This document shows positions 25,205 through 34,319 of a DNA stretch of 64,000 nt, in pieces. Position numbers and translations under genes: made by a program. Position 1 is the stretch's first letter, and each line of letters starts with the position of its first letter. The notes under the pieces were generated by a model. That model ran no database searches. It saw only the letters and a list, made by a program, of their open reading frames with translations, and had not been told where the DNA came from. This DNA is from Lentibacillus daqui (GTDB lineage Bacteria; Bacillota; Bacilli; Bacillales; Amphibacillaceae), in assembly GCF_027186265.1 (NCBI RefSeq), contig NZ_CP114176.1, positions 3,100,001-3,164,000 on the forward strand, given 5' to 3'.

Positions 25205-26302
25205 ATGTCAACTGTTAATTTATCCAAAATCACAAAAAGATTTGGAGATGTGACAGCAGTTAAAGATTTAGATTTACTTATCAAAGAAGGCGAATTTTTT
25301 ACCTTTTTGGGTCCAAGCGGATGCGGAAAAACCACAACATTAAGAATGATTGCTGGATTCTACTACCCTACCGAGGGAAAAGTGAAATTTAATGATAGAG
25401 ATATGACCAGGGTTGCACCAGAAAAGAGGAATACAGGGATGGTTTTCCAAAACTATGCCTTATTTCCTCATATGACTGTATTTGAAAATATCGCATTCGG
25501 ATTAAAGGTTCGAAAGGTTAATAAAACTGAAATAAAAGAAAAAGTTGGGGATGTACTAAAAAAAGTACGTTTAGATCAGTATATTGATCGTCAGGTTAGT
25601 CAATTAAGTGGTGGGCAGCAACAACGTGTAGCATTGGCACGTGCACTCGTAATTGAGCCAGATATTCTACTATTAGATGAACCACTAAGTAATTTAGATG
25701 CTAAATTGCGGGAAGAGATGCGAGCCGAGATTTTAAGATTACAGCGAGAATATGGTATCACAACAATCTATGTAACACATGATCAAGTAGAAGCGTTAAC
25801 GATGAGTGATCGAATAGCTGTATTTAATATAGGAAAGTGTCATCAAGTCGGTACACCAACGGAAATTTACAACCAACCCGTAAATGATTTTGTTGCTGAA
25901 TTTATAGGTGAAACGAATCTTTTTCCAGTAAATTTCAAGGAACACAAAGACGCGGAATCTGTATTCTACGCACCGGATATAAACCAATCCATTTTCGTTC
26001 ACAATAATGAATTAAATACAGCCAGGTATACAGATGAAGATAAGCTCTTTATGTCCGTTCGCCCGGAAGCGATAAAAATTGATCCAAACCCAGTAGATGG
26101 CAATAATGTATGTACTGGTAACGTATCACTTGTTCAATTTACTGGAGAGGCTGTTCATACTTTTGTGCAAATAAATGATCAAGTTACCATCAAGACTACT
26201 AATTTAAATAAAGGTCCTAGTACATATCTCGATAAAGGAAGGGAAGTACATGTTCAATTTCCCGAAGACCAAATAAGAGTAATCCCAGGTGTAAAGGGGT
26301 GA
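25205..26302 (+). CDS. ABC transporter ATPase, FbpC/PotA-like
   Basis: A 365-residue importer ATPase with Walker A GPSGCGKTT (36-44), Q-loop VFQNYALFPHMT, signature LSGGQQQR, Walker B DILLLDEPLSNLD and switch VTHDQVEALT. The C-terminal part carries a TOBE-like domain (LFMSVRPEAIKIDP, VSLVQFTGEAVHTFVQI). It powers uptake through the two-domain permease encoded eight bases downstream. Family members serve iron, phosphonate, polyamine or sulfate importers. The neighbouring binding protein favours the Fe3+/phosphonate type. Confidence 0.93.
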   Translation: MSTVNLSKITKRFGDVTAVKDLDLLIKEGEFFTFLGPSGCGKTTTLRMIAGFYYPTEGKVKFNDRDMTRVAPEKRNTGMVFQNYALFPHMTVFENIAFGLKVRKVNKTEIKEKVGDVLKKVRLDQYIDRQVSQLSGGQQQRVALARALVIEPDILLLDEPLSNLDAKLREEMRAEILRLQREYGITTIYVTHDQVEALTMSDRIAVFNIGKCHQVGTPTEIYNQPVNDFVAEFIGETNLFPVNFKEHKDAESVFYAPDINQSIFVHNNELNTARYTDEDKLFMSVRPEAIKIDPNPVDGNNVCTGNVSLVQFTGEAVHTFVQINDQVTIKTTNLNKGPSTYLDKGREVHVQFPEDQIRVIPGVKG

Positions 26303-26309
26303 GCTGAAG

Positions 26310-27995
26310 ATGTTAACTGCAAACAAGCGAAAAACAATAATCTTATTGATTCCTATTGTATTGGTGCTAATTGGTTATGTACTATATCCTTCCATCGCAA
26401 CACTGATTGAAAGCTTCAAGAAAAACGGTATTTTTTCATTAGCAAACTATCAGGATTTTTTTGGAGCCAAAGCTGCTGCGAACTTCGAGGCATTATGGAA
26501 CTCTGTATATATCTCCTTATTATCTGTGTTCTTTAGTGCTTTAATCGGCGTGCCATTAGCATATATTTTTAACCGTTACGATTTCCCGGGGCGCCAATTT
26601 TTCTCTAACATTGCGATTATGCCCATTGTCCTCCCTTCACTAGTTGGAGTCATGGCCTTTATGTTCTTATACGGAGAAGCTGGTTTAGTGCCAAATGCTA
26701 TTAAAGATTTATTTCATCTGTCAAAGGTGCCGTTTAGTATCGGTGGGATTTCGGGAATATTGCTAGTCCATGCATATACAATGTATCCCTATTTTTATAT
26801 GACAACATCATCTGCTTTAAATAATATTGATCCATCATTAGAGGAAGCTGCGTATAACCTAGGATCCAATAAATTTAAAGTGTTTTGGAAAGTAACATTC
26901 CCACTGCTAACACCGGGATTAATTGCAGCGTCTTTATTGGTATTTATGGTATCCATGGCTTCCTTTAGTGCACCATTTCTATTAGCTGGGGGATTTAGAG
27001 TACTAAGCTTGCAAATATACTTTTCCAAAATCAATGGTGATTTGGAAATGGCCGCAACACAATCCATTATTTTGTCAGTTGTTTCCATTTCCTTCTTGTT
27101 GTTTATGCGATGGTATCAAAACAGAAAAGACTATCGGATGGCTAGTAAAGGTATAGGCGCCCATCGTAGTGAAGTGAACAATCCAATCTTAAAATGGACC
27201 ATGGTAACGATTGGAATTATAGCAATGATCATTTTATTGCTCCCACATTTTATACTTCTTATGTTATCACTTGTACCAGAGGGGGCTTGGACTTGGCAAA
27301 CATATCCGCAGGCTTTCAGTTTGGAAAACTATAAATTGTTATTTGACAACACGAATATCTGGGAGCCAGTAAGGAATAGTTTGATTATGACATGTCTTGC
27401 CTGTGCGGGTGTGTTTGTTTTTGGTATTATCACATCCTATGCACTTGTCAAGCGTAACTTTATCGGAAAAAATTTATTGGATATCCTGGTAATGATTCCA
27501 TGGGCGCTTCCAGCTACGGTTGTTGGTATGAATCTTATATTAGCATTTAATAAACCTACACCATTCTCGTTTGGTCACATTCTTGTTGGTACATTTTGGA
27601 TTCTGCCGTTAGCCTACTTTGTACGCTTTATTCCATTAGTTGTACGATCTACAAACGCTGTATTGGAACAAATGGATGATTCTTTAGAAGAAGCGGCACA
27701 GAATTTGGGGGCAAAGTGGTCTTATACATTCAGACGGGTTGTAATCCCAATCATTATGCCTGGTGTTCTAAGTGGGACATTGCTCGCTTTTGTGCAGGCA
27801 ATTGGAGAATTTCCAACCTCTGTCTTGTTATACACATTGAGCAATCGACCAATATCTATTGAAATTATGAACCAGCTTCGTATGTTCAACATGGGACAAG
27901 CCGCTGCGTATGGAATGATTCAAGTCGGTTTAATAGCAATTGTCATGTATATCTCTTATAGATTCTTCGGGGTCAAATCAGAAAATACATTGTAG
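26310..27995 (+). CDS. Fused two-domain ABC permease, FbpB/SfuB-like
   Basis: A 561-residue permease that holds two BPD_transp_1 domains in one chain, with about 12 helices. Each half has an EAA loop: PSLEEAAYNLGSNKFKVFWK in the first, and DSLEEAAQNLGAKWSYTFRR in the second. Such fusions are usual for Fe3+ and phosphonate importers and match the single ATPase and binding protein here. ATG at 26310 overlaps the end of a GGGGTGA ribosome site region after the ATPase stop, so translation is coupled. It is followed directly by a repeat element. Confidence 0.93.
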   Translation: MLTANKRKTIILLIPIVLVLIGYVLYPSIATLIESFKKNGIFSLANYQDFFGAKAAANFEALWNSVYISLLSVFFSALIGVPLAYIFNRYDFPGRQFFSNIAIMPIVLPSLVGVMAFMFLYGEAGLVPNAIKDLFHLSKVPFSIGGISGILLVHAYTMYPYFYMTTSSALNNIDPSLEEAAYNLGSNKFKVFWKVTFPLLTPGLIAASLLVFMVSMASFSAPFLLAGGFRVLSLQIYFSKINGDLEMAATQSIILSVVSISFLLFMRWYQNRKDYRMASKGIGAHRSEVNNPILKWTMVTIGIIAMIILLLPHFILLMLSLVPEGAWTWQTYPQAFSLENYKLLFDNTNIWEPVRNSLIMTCLACAGVFVFGIITSYALVKRNFIGKNLLDILVMIPWALPATVVGMNLILAFNKPTPFSFGHILVGTFWILPLAYFVRFIPLVVRSTNAVLEQMDDSLEEAAQNLGAKWSYTFRRVVIPIIMPGVLSGTLLAFVQAIGEFPTSVLLYTLSNRPISIEIMNQLRMFNMGQAAAYGMIQVGLIAIVMYISYRFFGVKSENTL

Positions 27996-28000
27996 AGGAT

Positions 28001-28132
28001 GTTCAAAAAGTCCGGTAAAAATGACACTCGTTGGCTTGCTTTTCCGCTCCTCATGTACCTTTTATGTACACTCCGGTGCTCAAAGCTACGCCGCCTAGAA
28101 CTTCTCGGTCCTTTTTATCCTCCTTTTTGAAC
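28001..28132. mobile_element. MITE-like intergenic repeat with GTTCAAAAAG ends
   Basis: A 132-bp element starting GTTCAAAAAG (28001-28010) and ending with its inverse CTTTTTGAAC (28123-28132). Both ends continue to an AAAAA/TTTTT block seven bases further in. The interior is GC-richer and non-coding. Elements with these ends are common between genes in Bacillaceae as far as I recall. It lies between the permease and lyase genes without breaking either. Confidence 0.55.
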
Positions 28133-28188
28133 ACGCTCTTATAGTATTGTAACAGCAACACAATTTTTAATATCGAGGTGCTTGATAA

Positions 28189-29601
28189 ATGAGTTCGTTA
28201 AAGGAACAATTTGAAGCAGTAGATGGCAACACATTTCCAGGTAAAACATATGTTGATGAATTGTTAAAACCTGTATTTTATGATCAAAAAAAATACCTAT
28301 TTGATGCCATGTTTATGATCCATAAAGCACATACCACCATGCTGGGAGAACAAGGTATTTTAACAAAGGAAGAAACAAGTAAAATATTATCAGGTATAGA
28401 CGAAATCGAAAATCTTGATCGGCAAAGTATCACGTATTCAGTAGAATATGAAGACCTATTTTTCCTTATCGAGACTAAAATTGGCGATCGTATTGGTGAT
28501 GAATTAGCAGGCAAAATGCACATAGCAAAAAGCAGAAATGATATGGGTGAAGCAATGTATCGAATTGTGTTACGGAATTATTTACACAATACAATCGAAA
28601 ACGCTAAAAAATTAAGTCAAGCGATTCTTCATCAGGCCGAGAATCATGTGTATTCGGTGATGCCTGCCCACACACATACGCAGCCTGCGCAGCCAACCAC
28701 ATTTGGTCATTATTTAGTTGCTATTTACGATAATTTACAACGTGATGTTGACCGATTAAAGCATGCCTATCAAACTGTCAACCAATCTCCTATGGGGGCT
28801 GCGGCAATAACTACAACTGGATTCCCGATCAACCGGGAGCGAATGGTAGAATTGCTTGGATTCGATGGTTTGATAGAGAACTCTTATGATGCTATTGGTA
28901 CTGGGGATTACTTAATCGAATCCGCACAAGCTCTGATCAGCCTAATGACAAATATCGGCCGCTGGATTCAAGAATTCTTACGTATGGCCTCAAAAGAAGT
29001 AGGGTTGATCAAGGTATCAGATGCCTATGTTCAAATCAGTAGTATTATGCCTCAAAAAAGAAACCCTGTATCGATCGAGCATTCTCGCTCAATTGCTAGC
29101 AGTGCGGCGGCTGAGGGAATGGCAGTGATTCATATGATACACAATACTCCTTATGGGGATATTAATGATACGGAAGATGATTTACAACCACATTTATATA
29201 CTGGTTTTGAAAGAGCAAACCGTGTATTAAGGTTAATGCATGCGGTTATTTTAACAATGGATTTTGATATCGATCGCGCCTATCAGCAGGCCAGGGAAAA
29301 TATGATAACCATCACGGAACTTGCCGATGTATTAGCACGTGACTATCAAATTTCATTTAGAAAGGCACATCAAAAAGCAAGTATTGTAGCAAAACAAGCC
29401 GATAAAGAAAATAAACAATTGTACCAAATAAGTCTGCATGAAATAAATGATTGGTTAAAGGATGTAGTATTAACAGCTAAAGATTGGCAAGAAATCGTTG
29501 ACCCAATCTGTTTTGTAGAAAGAAGAAATATTACTGGTGGTGTAAACCCCGAAACGGTTAAAGACATGATTGAAAGGAGAAAGTATTTGTCTTATAAATA
29601 G
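28189..29601 (+). CDS. Argininosuccinate-lyase-like enzyme of the fumarase/aspartase superfamily
   Basis: A 470-residue lyase. Superfamily blocks: KSRNDMGEAMYR (114-125), HTHTQPAQPTTFGHY (161-175), SPMGAAAITTTGFPI, and the catalytic-loop signature SSIMPQKRNP (284-293) with its serine. Enzymes of this group split C-N bonds with release of fumarate. True ArgH is about 460 residues and normally sits next to argG. Here the gene closes an ABC importer operon under a ROK regulator, which points to an imported N-substituted aspartate-like compound instead of arginine synthesis. The reaction is inferred. RBS GAGGTG precedes ATG. Confidence 0.85.
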   Translation: MSSLKEQFEAVDGNTFPGKTYVDELLKPVFYDQKKYLFDAMFMIHKAHTTMLGEQGILTKEETSKILSGIDEIENLDRQSITYSVEYEDLFFLIETKIGDRIGDELAGKMHIAKSRNDMGEAMYRIVLRNYLHNTIENAKKLSQAILHQAENHVYSVMPAHTHTQPAQPTTFGHYLVAIYDNLQRDVDRLKHAYQTVNQSPMGAAAITTTGFPINRERMVELLGFDGLIENSYDAIGTGDYLIESAQALISLMTNIGRWIQEFLRMASKEVGLIKVSDAYVQISSIMPQKRNPVSIEHSRSIASSAAAEGMAVIHMIHNTPYGDINDTEDDLQPHLYTGFERANRVLRLMHAVILTMDFDIDRAYQQARENMITITELADVLARDYQISFRKAHQKASIVAKQADKENKQLYQISLHEINDWLKDVVLTAKDWQEIVDPICFVERRNITGGVNPETVKDMIERRKYLSYK

Positions 29602-29665
29602 GTGAAAAATGGTAAAGAACCTTTTCAAATATACAGAGTTAAGGATTGGTACGAAAAAATAATAA

Positions 29666-29708
29666 CAGCCAGAGAAGCCACATAGCTACTGGTTCTCTGG
29701 CTGTTTTT
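29666..29708 (+). terminator. Strong terminator of the ABC-lyase operon
   Basis: CAGCCAGAGAA (29666-29676) pairs with TTCTCTGGCTG (29693-29703), followed by TTTTT. This is an 11-base perfect stem. Confidence 0.88.
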
Positions 29709-29812
29709 AGTATGTCCGAAAGTTGTCGGGTATATCCACATTTTTAACTATCTTAAAAAAGATTTTAGGTTGTGGGGTGGCCACGGAATACTCCACCATT
29801 TTCTCTCATTTA

Positions 29813-30952
29813 TTATGGTTTAGTACTTAATCTTTTTAAAACATTTGCAAATAACAATGTCCTTTCTTTTAGGCTATCTACTATTAAATATTCATCTTTA
29901 CTGTGCTGTTTTCCTCCAACTGGACCTACCCCGTCAACTGTTGGCAAATTCATAGCCGCCGTAAATGAGGCATCAGAACCTCCTCCAGTAGCCGTATGTT
30001 TTATATCCAGGCCAAGCGCTTTACCCTCCTGTTGGATAATGCTGACCAACTGTTGAATTTCGTTGGTAAATTCCATTGGTGGCCTGTTTATTCCTCCAGT
30101 TAACTCTAATTTAGTCCCTTCCACATCTGTTTTACTACAAACCGATTTTATCTTTTCGTCAATCATACTTCCTTGGTCAGCAGTACTTATTCTGACATCA
30201 ATATCTGCCTCTGCTTCCGGTGCAACTGTATTGACAGAGGTTCCTCCTTGAATCAGACCAACATTTACATTCAAGTTCTCTTGTGGATTGGATAGAGCCT
30301 GCAAAGAAATGACCTTATGAGCCAATTCTTCAATCGCACTAATCCCCTTTTCTGGCTCGATTCCTGAATGGGCAGCCTTGCCTTTTACCTTTAACTTATA
30401 CGTTCCTACTCCCCTTCTGGAACTAACAATCGATCCATCCGCACGAGCGGGTTCTACCACAAGTGCCCATTTCTTTCCGCTGGTTGCATTCTCAATTAAC
30501 CTACGGGATGATTTAGTGCCAATTTCTTCATCACTATTCAATATAATTTCTACATTTTTATAACCTGAAACATTCTTTTCGGTTAACGCTTTTAAAGTAA
30601 AATATACCATAACTTGACTAGCCTTCATGTCAATAACACCAGGACCATATGCCTTACCATCAGATATGGTAAAAGGTCTATCGTTAGCTGTTCCTTTTGG
30701 AAAAACGGTGTCCATATGGGCTACAATTAAAATTTCGGGATCTACAGCATCTTTATGTCGAATTACTAAATTGTTCCCTACGTTTTGTTCTTCTTTAACT
30801 GTCACTAAAAACCCTAGCTGCTCATACCTCTCTTTTAACATCTTGCCTACTTGATCGACACCGTTCTTATCATAAGATCCGCTATCTGTATTCACTAACT
30901 CCTCCAGCATCTCTAACATGTCATTAAAATGCTTCTCCACAAAATCTTTCAT
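29813..30952 (-). CDS. M20 family peptidase, glutamate carboxypeptidase (CPG2)-like
   Basis: A 379-residue M20 zinc peptidase. Blocks: LIVAHMDTVFPKG (first His/Asp ligands), YGPGVIDMKASQV (bridging Asp), NSDEEIGTKSSRRL (Glu pair), VSSRRGVGTYKLKVKGKAAHSG (dimer domain) and GGGSDASFTAA near the end. This layout fits carboxypeptidase G2-type enzymes that remove C-terminal glutamate or similar residues. It is transcribed away from a YfcC carrier gene, and each promoter carries its own palindrome. A carrier plus cytoplasmic hydrolase system is likely, parallel to the pair at 16.6-19.3 kb. The exact substrate is unknown. Confidence 0.9.
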   Translation of the reverse strand: MKDFVEKHFNDMLEMLEELVNTDSGSYDKNGVDQVGKMLKERYEQLGFLVTVKEEQNVGNNLVIRHKDAVDPEILIVAHMDTVFPKGTANDRPFTISDGKAYGPGVIDMKASQVMVYFTLKALTEKNVSGYKNVEIILNSDEEIGTKSSRRLIENATSGKKWALVVEPARADGSIVSSRRGVGTYKLKVKGKAAHSGIEPEKGISAIEELAHKVISLQALSNPQENLNVNVGLIQGGTSVNTVAPEAEADIDVRISTADQGSMIDEKIKSVCSKTDVEGTKLELTGGINRPPMEFTNEIQQLVSIIQQEGKALGLDIKHTATGGGSDASFTAAMNLPTVDGVGPVGGKQHSKDEYLIVDSLKERTLLFANVLKRLSTKP

Positions 30953-31136
30953 TATTATCCCTCCAAAATTATCTGTATTTCAAAATTAAATTTAATAGTT
31001 TGGTCTCAACTGTGACTCCTCCCAAGGTCATTTCGTCAATTTCATACCCGATACCAGCGTATTTTTCAAACTTTTAACATTTTACAAGATCCGGCAAAAT
31101 TCTTTTTAAGACTATCACTTTTTATACCCTTGACTC

Positions 31137-31172
31137 ATTATAACTAATTGTCTTAGTATTCGACAATTAGTT
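31137..31172 (-). promoter_or_regulatory. Promoter and overlapping 11-bp inverted repeat of the M20 peptidase gene
   Basis: On the reverse strand TTGTCG (31166-31161), 18 bases, TATAAT (31142-31137). The palindrome AACTAATTGTC (31142-31152) with GACAATTAGTT (31162-31172) covers the -35 and spacer, so a bound repressor would block transcription. The untranslated leader is about 180 bases. Confidence 0.6.
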
Positions 31173-31391
31173 TATAAGGTTTAGTAACAATTTACGGGAA
31201 CATCATCCGGCAAATAACAAAAAAACAAATTAGATTCAAGCAAAAATTCTTTTGTACCCATTACAACTGATAGCCACCTGAATGTTGAAATATATTGAAA
31301 CCAAATATCGTCAGTTAAAGGATATACTTGACTTTGACCAATATCAACTGCTTTTTTGCAAGACATTATTAATAAAGGTTTCTATAGATCC

Positions 31392-31444
31392 AAAGTTTTT
31401 CCTTCAAAAATCTATTGACTTTGAAGGAAAAACTTTATTATAAT
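31392..31444 (+). promoter_or_regulatory. Promoter of the second yfcC gene, inside a 17-bp perfect inverted repeat
   Basis: AAAGTTTTTCCTTCAAA (31392-31408) and TTTGAAGGAAAAACTTT (31420-31436) are perfect inverted copies separated by 11 bases. The -35 TTGACT (31415-31420) lies in the gap and the -10 TATAAT (31439-31444) just after the right arm, at 18-base spacing. This is a clear operator layout. The regulator is unknown. Confidence 0.75.
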
Positions 31445-31528
31445 TCAATACATATTTACAATTTCAGCAATATTTCGAGTGGTGTTGTTTATTCAAAAAA
31501 CAAAATACCAAGTTGCAGGAGGATTTAT

Positions 31529-32953
31529 ATGAGTGTACATTCCAAAACAAAAAAGCCTTTGAAGCAAAAATTAAAATTTAAAATGCCTGATGCATATGTG
31601 CTACTTTTCTTTGTGGCATTAATTTGTGCTATTGCCACTTACTTTGTACCAGCAGGAGAATTTGAAAGGGTAACGAAGGGAACGGTCTCGACCACAATTC
31701 CAGGTAGTTACCATACTGTCAAACAATCCCCTGTTGGTGTTGTTTCATTTTTTACAGCGATTGGAAAAGGTATGGAAGCAGCTGCCCCTATTATCTTTTT
31801 GATACTTTTTACTGGTGGCACAATTGCTATCCTTGAAAAAACTGGTGCTATTGATGGATTGATTTTTCACGTTATTAACAGATTTCGAAAAAAACAACTT
31901 TTTTTTATTTGTATTGTGGCTGCCTTATTTTCAGTTCTTGGAACAACAGGAATCGTTGTAAACTCAGTCATCGGATTTATCCCTATTGGAATCATTGTTG
32001 CCAGAACATTAAAATGGGATGCTGTTGTGGGTGTGGCAATTATTTATCTTGGTGCCTATGCTGGTTTTAATGCCACCATATTATCACCGTCTCCTTTAGG
32101 GATTTCACAAAAAATTGCAGAACTTCCAATGTTCTCGGGTATTGGATTACGTACTGCCATTTATATTTGTTTCTTAATTGCTACTATTGTTTATATTTAC
32201 TTGTATACAAAACGTCTCAAAAAGAAAGGCAGTGTACTTGGTAACGAATGGTTTCCGAGTAATGCCCTTTCTAGTAGTGATGATGCAGAGAGCACGCCTG
32301 CATGGACTATTCGACATAAGCTTATTATCGGGATAACAGCTTTATCACTATTAGGCTTTTTGATAGGTGCTTTATGGCTAAAATGGGACGATGCCGAAAT
32401 GACAGCGACCTTTATTTTTATTGCCATTTTAGCTGGAATTATTGGTGGGATGAAAGCCAATGATATTGCCTCAACATTTTTGCAAGGATGCCAACGCTTA
32501 GTCTACGGGGCATTAATTGTTGGCATGGCCCGTTGTATATCCGTTATTTTAGAAGAAGGCAATCTACTTGATACGATTGTGAATGGACTAGCGCATCTAT
32601 TACAAGGACAAGGTCCTCTCTTCGGAACAATTGGAATGTACATTAGTAGTATGGTTTTGCACTTTCTTATTTCATCTGGATCGGGTGAATCGGTTGTTTT
32701 CATTCCAATCCTTGCACCATTAGCAGACTTGATGAATATTACCAGACAAGTCACCGTGGAAGCGGTCATGCTTGGTGAAGGTGTCGTGAATTGTCTAAAT
32801 CCGACATCTGGTGTTCTTATGGGTGTTCTAGCCGCCAGCGGAGTCCCGTATGTCAAATGGATCCGTTTTATGGCTCCGCTAGCATTAATCTGGTTTTTAA
32901 TTGGACTTATATTCCTGACCATCGGGGTAATGATTCATTGGGGTCCTTATTAA
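31529..32953 (+). CDS. YfcC family membrane carrier (second copy)
   Basis: A 474-residue carrier equal in length to the first YfcC in this window. It has a basic start (SKTKKPLKQKLKFKMPDAY), FVPAGEFERVTKG, about 12 helices, LGTTGIVVNSVIGFIPIG and FLISSGSGESVVFIPI. ATG at 31529 is selected because AGGAGG stands nine bases before; the longer frame from 31415 runs through the promoter. The two copies differ in the loop that reads SEETIPF in one and VNSVIGF in the other, so they may prefer different substrates. It is divergent to an M20 peptidase. Confidence 0.88.
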   Translation: MSVHSKTKKPLKQKLKFKMPDAYVLLFFVALICAIATYFVPAGEFERVTKGTVSTTIPGSYHTVKQSPVGVVSFFTAIGKGMEAAAPIIFLILFTGGTIAILEKTGAIDGLIFHVINRFRKKQLFFICIVAALFSVLGTTGIVVNSVIGFIPIGIIVARTLKWDAVVGVAIIYLGAYAGFNATILSPSPLGISQKIAELPMFSGIGLRTAIYICFLIATIVYIYLYTKRLKKKGSVLGNEWFPSNALSSSDDAESTPAWTIRHKLIIGITALSLLGFLIGALWLKWDDAEMTATFIFIAILAGIIGGMKANDIASTFLQGCQRLVYGALIVGMARCISVILEEGNLLDTIVNGLAHLLQGQGPLFGTIGMYISSMVLHFLISSGSGESVVFIPILAPLADLMNITRQVTVEAVMLGEGVVNCLNPTSGVLMGVLAASGVPYVKWIRFMAPLALIWFLIGLIFLTIGVMIHWGPY

Positions 32954-32998
32954 TAGGGATAAGACAGCACCCTTGACTCTTTACAATTCGTAATAGAG

Positions 32999-33026
32999 GA
33001 GGCATAGTTATTACCAACTATGCCTC
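32999..33026. terminator. Hairpin between convergent yfcC and ykvI genes
   Basis: GAGGCATAGTT (32999-33009) pairs with AACTATGCCTC (33016-33026) around six bases. There is no T run, so it is probably a weak bidirectional terminator. Confidence 0.5.
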
Positions 33027-33155
33027 TACACTAATATACCTTCCAGAGAAAGTGTTCATGTCCATAGCGATTAGAAACATGGGACGCAACACCCTTTTCG
33101 AAAATACTTGATAAAATTCAGAAAGTTCCTGGCATCCTCGCAATGTTCCTGTCCA

Positions 33156-34238
33156 TTACATTACATTCTTCTTATAATCACCCTGACTATTTTTCTTCTT
33201 ATTTCCTGAAATCCATGCAATCAAAATGGCCAAAATCAGTACCAAACCTAGATAACCCGTAACCGGATAGACAGTTCCAACCAATTCAGTGAAACCGACA
33301 AAACTGGCACAAAAGGAAAGTAGACTGATCACGACAACACTGCTCCTAAAACGCGGTGTTTCTGGCTTGATAAACCGGGCAGTAAAAGAATATAACATGC
33401 CAACAGCGGTATTATAAATCATGCCTAATAGAGCTATGGTCATCAACAATCCAATTACCGGAGACAATTCAGTTGCGAGAAATAATGTTGGCATTGCCAT
33501 ATCTTGAATAATATCAACATTGATAAATAATGCTAGATTGATCAAGAACAATAACAGACCAAGTCCCAGGCCTCCTAACAGACCGCCGAAACTTGCAACC
33601 TTTTTATCTTTTATCGTCCCTCCGATAATCGCAAGCATGGATAAACCAGCCGTAATATTATAAGAAACATACAATATTCCACCAATAAACCAATTGGGTG
33701 CAGCGGACGGCTGATTCTTTGAGATGGTGTCAAGCTGACTAAGGTTGATATCATTCGTGAAAATGGAATACACCGTGATCACAAAAATTAACAGCAGCAG
33801 TAGTGGGGTAATCATACTAATCAGGGAAATAACTTTTTTGACATTCAGACAAAGCGTAAGAATAACCAGGATAGTCAGGATGAATGCCCCAATAATTGGC
33901 GGAATACCGAATTGCTGCTGAAAAATAGACCCGCTTCCGGCAATCATCACAGATGCCACGCCAAATAAGAAAAAGGTAACTAAAATATCGATTCCACTTC
34001 CGATATACTTGCCACAAATTTGATAAATCACGGCTCTATGCGAAATAGTTTGCAAACGCGAACCGATTTGCAAAATCTGCATGCCCAAAAATGCAAATAA
34101 TATGGCAGCGATCCCTGTTCCAACCAGACCACCCCAGCCAAAACTAGTAAAAAACTGCATGACTTCCTGACCCGATGCAAAACCAGCCCCAACAAGCAAG
34201 CCGATATAAGCACCAGCAATTTGTAAACTTTTTTTCAA
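33156..34238 (-). CDS. YkvI family membrane protein (LeuT-fold type)
   Basis: About 360 residues with ten or more membrane helices, opening with KKSLQIAGAYIGLLVGAGFA then SGQEVMQFFTSFG. This glycine-rich first helix is the hallmark of YkvI, a distant relative of amino acid-polyamine-cation carriers. The start is taken as TTG 34238, with GGGAG nine bases upstream; the frame is open to 34271 but lacks a site there. The function is not established. Its place after the racemase and succinyltransferase genes, on the same strand, suggests a link to amino acid use. Confidence 0.85.
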   Translation of the reverse strand: MKKSLQIAGAYIGLLVGAGFASGQEVMQFFTSFGWGGLVGTGIAAILFAFLGMQILQIGSRLQTISHRAVIYQICGKYIGSGIDILVTFFLFGVASVMIAGSGSIFQQQFGIPPIIGAFILTILVILTLCLNVKKVISLISMITPLLLLLIFVITVYSIFTNDINLSQLDTISKNQPSAAPNWFIGGILYVSYNITAGLSMLAIIGGTIKDKKVASFGGLLGGLGLGLLLFLINLALFINVDIIQDMAMPTLFLATELSPVIGLLMTIALLGMIYNTAVGMLYSFTARFIKPETPRFRSSVVVISLLSFCASFVGFTELVGTVYPVTGYLGLVLILAILIAWISGNKKKNSQGDYKKNVM

Positions 34239-34281
34239 TGCATACACTCCCTTTTTTAAACATTCAGACATCTATACGAAA

Positions 34282-34319
34282 AAGAAAAACGTCGCTACCG
34301 CTTGCCAGCCAGCAACGAC
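34282..34319 (-). terminator. Terminator after the racemase gene
   Basis: On the reverse strand GTCGTTGCTG pairs (with G-T wobbles) with CGGTAGCGAC, followed by GTTTTTCTTTTT. It lies between the racemase stop and the ykvI start, so ykvI would depend on readthrough or its own promoter. Confidence 0.55.

Noticed and set aside
31181..31366. Reverse open frame of 61 codons in the M20/yfcC gap
   Set aside because: Lies upstream of the mapped -35 region between two promoters, with no ribosome site and no family.
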